Shown in pieces: positions 55,853 to 62,374 of a stretch of 62,374 nucleotides of DNA. This DNA is from Pseudomonadota bacterium (GTDB taxonomy: Bacteria; Pseudomonadota; Alphaproteobacteria; Rhizobiales; Xanthobacteraceae), in contig JAEWJH010000101.1 of assembly GCA_023386635.1 (NCBI GenBank), positions 1 to 62,374 of the forward strand. Direction: 5' to 3'. The notes under the pieces are model-generated. The model did no database searches. It saw only the letters and a program-made list of their open reading frames with translations, and was not told the DNA's origin. Numbering within the stretch: the stretch's first letter is position 1; the number at the start of each line of letters is the position of its first letter. Both the position numbers and the translations under genes were made by a program.

Positions 55853-56776
55853 ATGTCTACGATTACAACCGAGATGATCAAGAACCTGCGCGAGTCGACT
55901 GGCGCGGGCATGATGGACTGCAAGGCCGCGCTCACCGAAGCCAATGGCGACATGGAAGCCGCGCAGGACTGGCTGCGCAAGAAGGGGCTGTCGAAGGCCG
56001 CCAAGAAGGCCGGCCGCGTCGCCGCGGAAGGCCTGATCGGTATCGTCGTGCGCGGCACCAAGGCGGCGATGGTTGAGGTCAATTCCGAGACCGACTTCGT
56101 CGCCCGCAACGACCTGTTCCAGGGCCTTGTCAAGATGATCGCGGACGTCGCGCTCGACGCCGGCACCGACGTCGAGGCGATCAAGGCGGCCAAGGCCGGC
56201 AGCATCACCGTTGCCGAAGCGCTGTCGGACAGCATCGCCAAGATCGGCGAGAACATGACGCTGCGCCGGGCCGCCGTGCTTTCGGTCAATCAGGGCGCGA
56301 TTGGCAGCTACCTGCACAATTCGGTCGCCGACGGTCTCGGCAAGATCGGCGTGCTGGTGGCGCTCGAATCCACCGGCAACAAGGACGAACTCGCCGCGCT
56401 CGGCCGCCAGATCGCCATGCACATCGCCTCGGCCAATCCGCAGGCGCTCGACGCGGCGGGTCTCGATCCGGCGATCGTCAAGCGCGAGAAGGACGTGCTC
56501 GCCGACAAGTACCGGCAGCAGGGCAAGCCCGACAACGTGATCGACAAGATCGTCGAGTCCGGCCTCAAGACCTTCTACAAGGAAGCGACCCTGCTCGAGC
56601 AGTCCTTCATCTTCGACGACAAGAAGTCGGTCGCCCAGGCGGTCAAGGAATCTGAGGGCAAGGTCGGCGGTCCGGTGAAGATCGCGGGTTATGTGCGCTA
56701 TGCTCTCGGCGAGGGAATCGAGAAGCAGGAATCCGATTTCGCCGCCGAAGTGGCTGCCGCCGCAGGGCAGGGCTGA
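55853..56776 (+). CDS. tsf: Elongation factor Ts
   Basis: A 307-residue nucleotide-exchange factor for EF-Tu. The N-terminal UBA-like signature is LRESTGAGMMDCKAAL (about 12-27), followed by VNSETDFVARN (about 76-86), the EF-Tu-contact TDFV residues. Two core subdomains follow. It has AGAGGG upstream of the ATG. It is bounded by hairpins on each side. Confidence 0.97.
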   Translation: MSTITTEMIKNLRESTGAGMMDCKAALTEANGDMEAAQDWLRKKGLSKAAKKAGRVAAEGLIGIVVRGTKAAMVEVNSETDFVARNDLFQGLVKMIADVALDAGTDVEAIKAAKAGSITVAEALSDSIAKIGENMTLRRAAVLSVNQGAIGSYLHNSVADGLGKIGVLVALESTGNKDELAALGRQIAMHIASANPQALDAAGLDPAIVKREKDVLADKYRQQGKPDNVIDKIVESGLKTFYKEATLLEQSFIFDDKKSVAQAVKESEGKVGGPVKIAGYVRYALGEGIEKQESDFAAEVAAAAGQG

Positions 56777-56787
56777 TCGTGAAGTCC

Positions 56788-56813
56788 GCGCCGGGCGGTT
56801 GTCCGTCCGGCGC
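56788..56813 (+). terminator. Hairpin between tsf and pyrH
   Basis: GCGCCGGGCGG (56788-56798) pairs with CCGTCCGGCGC (56803-56813) with one G-U pair and a TTGT loop. No T-run follows. It is probably a partial terminator or RNA-stability element. Confidence 0.5.
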
Positions 56814-56863
56814 GTCCGTCCTGCTGTCGACGCGCGAGATTGGCGCATGAGAGGATCGAGAGC

Positions 56864-57592
56864 ATGACCGAACCGGCCTATCGTCGCGTCGTCGTCAAGA
56901 TTTCCGGCGAGGCTCTGGCCGCCTCCGAAGGTTTCGGGATTCATCAACCGATCGTCGAGCGGATCGCCACCGATCTGGTCGCTGCGGCACGGCGCGGGAT
57001 CGAGATCGCCGTGGTCGTCGGCGGCGGCAATATCTTCCGCGGCGTGCAGGTGTCCTCGCGCGGCGTGCCGCGCCCGGTCGGCGACACCATGGGCATGCTG
57101 GCAACGGTGATGAACGCGCTGGTGCTGGAAGCGGCGATCGAGCGGCAGGGCCGCGAGGCGCGCACGCTGTCGGCGCTGGTGATGCCGTCTGTCTGCGAAA
57201 GCTACAACCGGCCGCGTGCGCTCAAGCATCTCGCCAAGGGCCGGATCATCATCCTGTGCGCCGGCACCGGCAATCCGTTCTTCACCACCGACACCACCGC
57301 CGTGTTACGCGCGGCGGAACTCGACGCTCAGGCCGTGCTCAAGGCCACCAATGTCGACGGCATCTACACCGCCGATCCGAAAAAGGACAAGACGGCGAAG
57401 CGCTATGAGCGTCTGACCCATCAGGAGGCGATCGAGCGCGACCTCAAGGTGATGGACGCGGCCGCATTCGCGCTTGCCCGCGAAAACCGGATGCCTATCA
57501 TCGTGTTTTCGCTCGAAGGCGGATCCGGCGACGAGGGCGCCATCGAGGCGGTGCTGCGCGGCGCCGGTCGCTCGACTGTGGTGACAAGCTGA
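56864..57592 (+). CDS. pyrH: UMP kinase
   Basis: A 242-residue hexameric kinase that makes UDP from UMP. The amino-acid-kinase fold is visible in RVVVKISGEALA (about 8-19), VVGGGNIFRG (about 51-60) and NPFFTTDTTAVLRA (about 141-154). MTEPAYRR at 56864 is chosen over an upstream in-frame ATG at 56840 because GAGAGG precedes it and homologues start here. Confidence 0.96.
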   Translation: MTEPAYRRVVVKISGEALAASEGFGIHQPIVERIATDLVAAARRGIEIAVVVGGGNIFRGVQVSSRGVPRPVGDTMGMLATVMNALVLEAAIERQGREARTLSALVMPSVCESYNRPRALKHLAKGRIIILCAGTGNPFFTTDTTAVLRAAELDAQAVLKATNVDGIYTADPKKDKTAKRYERLTHQEAIERDLKVMDAAAFALARENRMPIIVFSLEGGSGDEGAIEAVLRGAGRSTVVTS

Positions 57593-57632
57593 TCCTGGAT
57601 AGCTTTGTCGCGTAAGTTTCTACGAGGATATT

Positions 57633-58196
57633 ATGGCCAACGACACGCACGATCTGAACGAACTCAAGCGCAAGATGCAGGCATCGATCCAGGTGCTCAA
57701 GACCGAGCTTGCCGGTCTGCGCACCGGTCGTGCATCGCTTCACATGCTCGATCCGGTTCAGGTCGAAGCCTACGGCTCACACATGCCGCTCTCGCAATGC
57801 GCGACGGTGACGGTGCCGGAGCCGCGCATGATCTCGGTCAATGTGTGGGACAAGACGCTGGTCCATGCTGTCGAGAAAGCGATCGTCAATTCCAATCTCG
57901 GCTTGAGCCCGGCGACCGAAGGCCAGGTGATCCGCCTGCGTATTCCCGAACTCAACGAGGAGCGCCGCAAGGAACTCGTCAAGGTCGGCCACAAATATGC
58001 GGAGGCCGCGCGCATCGCGATCCGCCATGTGCGACGCGAGGGCATCGACGTCGTCAAGAAGCTGGAGAAGGATCACAAGATCAGCAAGGACGATCAGGAG
58101 CGCTTCTCCGGCGATATCCAGAAAGCCACCGATCAGTCGATCGGCGAGGTCGATCAGATTCTGGCGGCGAAGGAAAAGGAAATCCTCACCGTCTGA
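57633..58196 (+). CDS. frr: Ribosome recycling factor
   Basis: A 187-residue two-domain protein that splits post-termination ribosomes with EF-G. It has LRTGRASLHMLDPVQVEAYG (about 29-48), PEPRMISVNVWDK, and the helical KVGHKYAEAARIAIRHVRREG segment. It follows pyrH in the standard order and has a GAGGAT ribosome binding site. Confidence 0.97.
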   Translation: MANDTHDLNELKRKMQASIQVLKTELAGLRTGRASLHMLDPVQVEAYGSHMPLSQCATVTVPEPRMISVNVWDKTLVHAVEKAIVNSNLGLSPATEGQVIRLRIPELNEERRKELVKVGHKYAEAARIAIRHVRREGIDVVKKLEKDHKISKDDQERFSGDIQKATDQSIGEVDQILAAKEKEILTV

Positions 58197-58211
58197 GGAT
58201 CGAGATTATCC

Positions 58212-58958
58212 ATGTCGGATATGCCGCAGACCGAGCAGACCTCCGAAGCGCCGCGGCATGTTGCGATCATCATGGATGGCAATGGCCGCTGGGCGTCGGC
58301 GCGCGGTCTGCCGCGGCTTGAGGGCCATCGCCGCGGGGTCGAGGCGCTGCGCCGCACGGTGCGCGCCGCCGGCGATCTCGGCATCGGCTATCTGACGATC
58401 TATTCGTTCAGTTCGGAGAACTGGTCGCGGCCGCAGGCCGAGATCACCGATCTGATGGGTCTGCTGCGCCGCTTCATCCGCAACGATCTTGCCGACCTGC
58501 ACAAGAGCGGCGTGCGCGTGCGCGTGATCGGCGAACGCGAGGGCCTTGCGCCGGACATTGTGCGGCTGCTCACCGAGGCGGAGGAGTTGACCGCCGCGAA
58601 CACGCATCTGACGTTGATCGTCGCCTTCAACTACGGCAGCCGGCAGGAGATCGCGCGCGCGACACGTCGGATACTCGACGAAGTCATCGCCGGCCGTATC
58701 GATCCGTCGCAGATCGCGCCGGATACGATCAGCCGTTTCCTCGACGCGCCGGATATCCCCGATCCAGATCTGATCGTGCGTACCAGCGGCGAGCAGCGGT
58801 TGTCGAACTTCCTGATGTGGCAGGCTGCCTATAGCGAACTGGTGTTCTTGCCGGTGTTCTGGCCGGACTTCGACCGCACCGCGCTGGAACAGGCGATCGC
58901 AGAATATCACCGCCGCGAACGCCGGTTCGGCGGCCTCGTCGCGCGCACCGGATCGTGA
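58212..58958 (+). CDS. uppS: Undecaprenyl diphosphate synthase (isoprenyl transferase)
   Basis: A 248-residue cis-prenyltransferase that builds the C55 lipid carrier. The active-site loop HVAIIMDGNGRWASARG (about 16-32) holds the catalytic Asp. Further motifs are TIYSFSSENWSRP (about 61-73) and DPDLIVRTSGEQRLSNFLMWQ. It ends in a GTGA overlap with cdsA. Confidence 0.97.
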   Translation: MSDMPQTEQTSEAPRHVAIIMDGNGRWASARGLPRLEGHRRGVEALRRTVRAAGDLGIGYLTIYSFSSENWSRPQAEITDLMGLLRRFIRNDLADLHKSGVRVRVIGEREGLAPDIVRLLTEAEELTAANTHLTLIVAFNYGSRQEIARATRRILDEVIAGRIDPSQIAPDTISRFLDAPDIPDPDLIVRTSGEQRLSNFLMWQAAYSELVFLPVFWPDFDRTALEQAIAEYHRRERRFGGLVARTGS

Positions 58959-59818
58959 TCGTGAGCGACGGTTCGAGCTCAGAGTCTGCACCGACACCGC
59001 TGGCGCGCAGCAATCTCTGGATGCGAGTTATAGCGGCGCTGGTGCTGGTGCCGGCGGCGTTGCTCACCGCTTATCTCGGTGGCTGGATTTACGCGCTGTT
59101 CTGGACCGCGGCAGCCGCCGCGGTGTTGTACGAATGGACGAAACTGGTCGGCGGCCGCGATAGCTGGATCAGCATCACCGCCGGGCTGCTCGGTTTGATC
59201 GCGGCGCTGCTGCTCGGCCTCTATCTCGAACGGATCGGCGTTGCGATCCTGCTGATCGGTCTCGGCGGACTGGGTGCCGCGATCTTTGCGCCGGGCGCGC
59301 GGCGCGCCTGGGTTTTCGCCGGCGTGCTTTATGCCGGTGCGCTGCTTCTCGGCACGCTGCTGCTGCGCGCCGATCCGGTGCTTGGCTTTATGGCGATGGT
59401 GCTCCTGTTCGCGGTCGTCTGGGCGACCGACATCGCCGGCTATTTCGTTGGGCGCGCGCTCGGCGGACCAAAGCTCGCGCCGCGTATCAGCCCTGGCAAA
59501 ACATGGTCGGGCGCGATCGGCGGTACGGTGTTCGCTGTCCTTGCGGCGCTCGGCGTCGCCGTGCTGGCGGGATTGCCGCATATCGTGCCGGTCATGGTGA
59601 TTGCCGTTGCGCTGTCGGTCGCGGCGCAAGCGGGTGACCTGATGGAGAGTGCGATCAAGCGCCATTTCAACGCCAAGGACGCTGGCACGTTGATCCCCGG
59701 CCACGGCGGCGTGATGGATCGTCTCGATGGATTCTGGGCAGCGCTGCTTCTTGCGGCCTGTATCGGCATGGTCCGTGGCGGCGTCGACGATATCGGTCAG
59801 GGGCTATTGCTGTGGTGA
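58955..59818 (+). CDS. cdsA: Phosphatidate cytidylyltransferase
   Basis: A 287-residue inner-membrane enzyme with about eight TM helices that makes CDP-diacylglycerol. The C-terminal signature SAIKRHFNAKDAGTLIPGHG and GVMDRLD (about 232-260) is intact. The GTG at 58955 overlaps the uppS stop; a second GTG at 58961 is equally possible. It is followed by dxr after 4 bases. Confidence 0.95.
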   Translation: MIVSDGSSSESAPTPLARSNLWMRVIAALVLVPAALLTAYLGGWIYALFWTAAAAAVLYEWTKLVGGRDSWISITAGLLGLIAALLLGLYLERIGVAILLIGLGGLGAAIFAPGARRAWVFAGVLYAGALLLGTLLLRADPVLGFMAMVLLFAVVWATDIAGYFVGRALGGPKLAPRISPGKTWSGAIGGTVFAVLAALGVAVLAGLPHIVPVMVIAVALSVAAQAGDLMESAIKRHFNAKDAGTLIPGHGGVMDRLDGFWAALLLAACIGMVRGGVDDIGQGLLLW

Positions 59819-59822
59819 GGCC

Positions 59823-61031
59823 ATGAGCGCAGCGCCGCAACAGAAACGCGCGCCACGCACGATCACATTGCTGGGTGCGACCGGATCGGTCGGCGCCAGC
59901 ACGGTGGACCTGATCCGGCGCGAGGGCAGTGGATTGGTGCCGCAGGTCGTGACCGCGCACCGCAATGCCAAGGCGTTGGCCGAACTCGCGCGCAGCGTCG
60001 GCGCGCGTGTTGCCGTGGTTGCCGATCCGTCGGCCTATGGCGAGCTTAAGGAGGCCTTGAGTGGCTCCGGCATTGAACCGGCAGCGGGTGATGCTGCGCT
60101 GGTCGAGGCGGCGCAGCGGCCGGCCGATCTGGTGCTCGCTGCGATCACCGGCGCTGCCGGGCTCAAGCCGACCTTGGCGGCGATCGAGCGCGGCGCGACC
60201 GTGGCGCTCGCCAACAAGGAAAGCCTTGTCTGTGCCGGCGCGCTGTTCATGCGCCGCGCGGCGGCAATGTCAGCCACGGTCCTGCCGGTCGATTCCGAGC
60301 ATAACGCGATCTTTCAGGCGCTTGGCGCGGGCCAACGCCGCGATGTCCGCCGCATCATCGTCACCGCGTCGGGCGGCCCGTTCCGCACCTGGACGGCCGA
60401 ACAGATCCGCGCGGCAACGCCGCAGCAGGCGCTCCGCCATCCGACCTGGTCGATGGGCCGCAAGATCACGATCGATTCCGCCACCATGATGAACAAGGGT
60501 CTCGAAGTGATCGAGGCGCATCATCTGTTCGCGCTGGCACCGGAGCAGATCGACGTGTTGGTGCATCCGCAGTCGATCGTGCACGGCATCGTCGAATTCG
60601 CGGATGGTTCGCTGGTGGCTCAGATGGGAGCGACCGATATGCGCATTCCGATCGCACATTGCCTCGCCTGGCCCGATCGTATCCCGGATGCGGCGGCGCG
60701 GCTCGATCTCGCGGCGCTCGGTCGCCTCGATTTCGAGGCACCGGACACGCAGCGCTTTCCCGCGCTGGCGCTGGCGCAAGCAGCATTGGCGGAGGGCGGT
60801 GCCGCCCCAACCATCCTCAACGCTGCCAATGAAATCGCGGTCGAGGCATTCCTCGCCGGACGTCTCGATTTTATGGGAATCGCCGGGCTGGTCGAGGAGA
60901 CGCTGGCTGCCGCGAGCGCCCGGGGCCTTTCCGCGGAACCGGACAGCATCGATGCCGCACTCGGCGTTGACCATGTTAGCAGAGAATTAGCCTTAACCCT
61001 CTTGCCCGAAATCGCCGCAAAGGCATGCTAA
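59823..61031 (+). CDS. dxr: 1-deoxy-D-xylulose 5-phosphate reductoisomerase
   Basis: A 402-residue enzyme of the MEP isoprenoid pathway, NADPH-dependent. The nucleotide loop is ITLLGATGSVGASTVDLI (about 14-31). ALANKESLVCAGA (about 126-138), PVDSEHNAIFQ and SATMMNKGLEVIEAHHLF give the metal and substrate site. The start MSAAPQQKRAP follows the cdsA stop. Its product supplies the uppS pathway upstream in the same operon. Confidence 0.97.
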   Translation: MSAAPQQKRAPRTITLLGATGSVGASTVDLIRREGSGLVPQVVTAHRNAKALAELARSVGARVAVVADPSAYGELKEALSGSGIEPAAGDAALVEAAQRPADLVLAAITGAAGLKPTLAAIERGATVALANKESLVCAGALFMRRAAAMSATVLPVDSEHNAIFQALGAGQRRDVRRIIVTASGGPFRTWTAEQIRAATPQQALRHPTWSMGRKITIDSATMMNKGLEVIEAHHLFALAPEQIDVLVHPQSIVHGIVEFADGSLVAQMGATDMRIPIAHCLAWPDRIPDAAARLDLAALGRLDFEAPDTQRFPALALAQAALAEGGAAPTILNAANEIAVEAFLAGRLDFMGIAGLVEETLAAASARGLSAEPDSIDAALGVDHVSRELALTLLPEIAAKAC

Positions 61032-61067
61032 GGCAGAGCTTCGTCAGGGGCTGACCGCGAGGGGTTT

Positions 61068-62219
61068 ATGCATTTCGATATCATGGCCGGTCTCGGCACG
61101 CTCGGCGGAGGCGTGATCGGCTATCTCGTTCCGTTCCTGTTCGTCCTGACGATCGTCGTTTTCTTTCATGAGCTTGGCCACTTCCTGGTGGCGCGCTGGC
61201 GCGGCATCCGGGTGCTCACATTCTCGATCGGCTTCGGTCCGGAACTGGTCGGGTTCAATGACCGGCACGGCACGCGCTGGAGGCTCTCGGCCATTCCGCT
61301 TGGCGGCTATGTCAAGTTCCTCGGCGACGACAACGCTGCGAGCACGCCGGACCACGGCGCGCTGCAGGAGATGAGCGTCGCCGACAAGCGGGAAAGCTTC
61401 TTCCATAAATCCGTCGGCTCGCGGGCTGCCGTCGTCGCCGCCGGGCCGATCGCCAATTTCATCCTCGCCATCGTGATCTTTGCCGGCATTTTCATGCTGT
61501 ACGGCAAGCAGATCACGGCCGCGCGGGTCGACAGCATCGCGCCGGAGAGCGCTGCGGCGGAAGCCGGATTCCAGCCGGGCGATATCGTCATGTCGATCGA
61601 CGGCACGCGGATCGACAGTTTCTCCGACATGCAGCGGATCGTCTCGATCAGTGCCGGACAGGCGCTGAAGATCGAGATCGACCGTGGCGGCGTGCGTCAG
61701 ACGCTGACCGCGACCCCGGCTCTCAAAGAGCTGAAAGACAATTTCGGCAACGTGCATCGCCTGGGTGTGCTGGGGATTTCCCGTTCGGCCGCCGCAGCCG
61801 ATGTTCGCACCGAGCGGGTGGGGCCGTTCCGGGCGGTCGCCATGGGCGCCGGCGAAACCTGGTTCGTGATCGACCGGACGCTGGCCTATATCGGCGGCGT
61901 GTTCGCCGGCCGCGAGGCGGCGGATCAGGTCGGCGGCCCGATCCGAATCGCGCAGGTCTCCGGCCAGGTCGCGACCGCGGGAATCGTCGCGCTGCTGCAT
62001 CTCGCCGCAGTTCTCTCGGTGTCGATTGGGCTGCTCAACCTGTTCCCGATCCCGCTGCTCGATGGCGGACACCTTTTGTTCTATGCGATCGAGGCGCTGC
62101 GGGGTAAGCCCCTGTCCGAACGGGCGCAGGAAGTGGGTTTTCGTATCGGTTTGGCGATCGTTTTGATGCTCATGATCTTTGCCACCTTTAACGACATCGT
62201 TCATCTGGCCACCTCCTGA
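61068..62219 (+). CDS. rseP: RIP zinc metalloprotease RseP
   Basis: A 383-residue site-2 protease of the inner membrane. The zinc motif HELGH lies in the first TM helix (about 34-38). A single PDZ domain spans about 125-210 (AEAGFQPGDIVMSIDGTRI). The third zinc ligand is in NLFPIPLLDGGHLLFYAIE (Asp about 332). It cuts anti-sigma factors and signal peptides. In this order bamA follows; 62220-62374 shows no start codon in a usable frame and probably is the leader of bamA. Confidence 0.96.
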   Translation: MHFDIMAGLGTLGGGVIGYLVPFLFVLTIVVFFHELGHFLVARWRGIRVLTFSIGFGPELVGFNDRHGTRWRLSAIPLGGYVKFLGDDNAASTPDHGALQEMSVADKRESFFHKSVGSRAAVVAAGPIANFILAIVIFAGIFMLYGKQITAARVDSIAPESAAAEAGFQPGDIVMSIDGTRIDSFSDMQRIVSISAGQALKIEIDRGGVRQTLTATPALKELKDNFGNVHRLGVLGISRSAAAADVRTERVGPFRAVAMGAGETWFVIDRTLAYIGGVFAGREAADQVGGPIRIAQVSGQVATAGIVALLHLAAVLSVSIGLLNLFPIPLLDGGHLLFYAIEALRGKPLSERAQEVGFRIGLAIVLMLMIFATFNDIVHLATS

Positions 62220-62374
62220 ACCGGGTCGATAACCGTGACTTCCGGGCAACTTTTTGAGTGAAAAAGGAAAATCGAGCCGGAAGTTAAGGTTGCGGAGGCT
62301 CGAAAACCGGCTACAAACAGGCCATAACCGGACGGCAAGAATCCTGCGATACCAGTCCCTGACGGGGTAGGGGT

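Overview
The window is a GC-rich chromosomal core segment of an alphaproteobacterium of the Hyphomicrobiales (Rhizobiales), most like the Bradyrhizobium/Rhodopseudomonas/Xanthobacteraceae side. The evidence is the gene order (tig-clpP-clpX-lon-hup; a full nuoA-N operon followed by birA-rnj-mce-DUF1467; proS-lolCE-lolD-dnaE; rpsB-tsf-pyrH-frr-uppS-cdsA-dxr-rseP), a short ProRS, RNase J, an alphaproteobacterial GTTC-type SOS box and REP-like palindromes. Genus-level placement is a guess. I see no insertion sequence, prophage, CRISPR array or rRNA.

Region by region. 1-5.5 kb: the end of an unknown gene, an enoyl-CoA hydratase, metY, a tightly overlapped minus-strand operon (ECHDC3-like hydratase, small membrane protein, PNPOx-like protein, CoA-binding protein) and a hotdog thioesterase. 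5.6-6.6 kb: rplM-rpsI. 6.7-8.4 kb: a membrane diguanylate cyclase and a small membrane protein. 8.4-12 kb: glnB-glnA (minus strand, with a sigma54-type promoter) divergent from the NAD(P)HX repair gene nnr. 12.1-20 kb: tRNA-Leu, tig, clpP, clpX, lon, tRNA-Val, a small secreted protein, HU and tRNA-Asp. 20.4-35.8 kb: all 14 complex I genes, with two guest genes (a DHCW cupin between nuoB and nuoC, an FlK-type thioesterase between nuoC and nuoD) and a palindromic repeat between nuoI and nuoJ. 35.8-39 kb: birA, rnj, mce, DUF1467. 39.2-44.8 kb: a six-gene minus-strand copper-handling operon. 45-52.3 kb: proS, lolCE, lolD, a 32-residue membrane microprotein and dnaE. 52.3-54.6 kb: a DsbA-NhaA fusion and a small alpha/beta-barrel-type protein. 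54.8-62.2 kb: translation, isoprenoid and envelope genes ending in rseP, with bamA probably just outside.

Most of the content is housekeeping: translation, protein quality control, respiration, nitrogen assimilation, phospholipid and undecaprenyl synthesis. Points of interest lie in small inserts and regulatory sites. The strongest is between lolD and dnaE. Two LexA-type SOS boxes (GAAC-N7-GAAC and GTTC-N7-GTTC) face each other over the -10 of a clear promoter, followed by a strong ribosome binding site and a 32-codon single-TM protein, then dnaE. This resembles the SOS-induced division inhibitor SidA of Caulobacter in size and topology. Next in interest are the FlK-like thioesterase in the nuo operon, which keeps most fluoroacetyl-CoA thioesterase key residues, the copper island and the redox-domain NhaA fusion.
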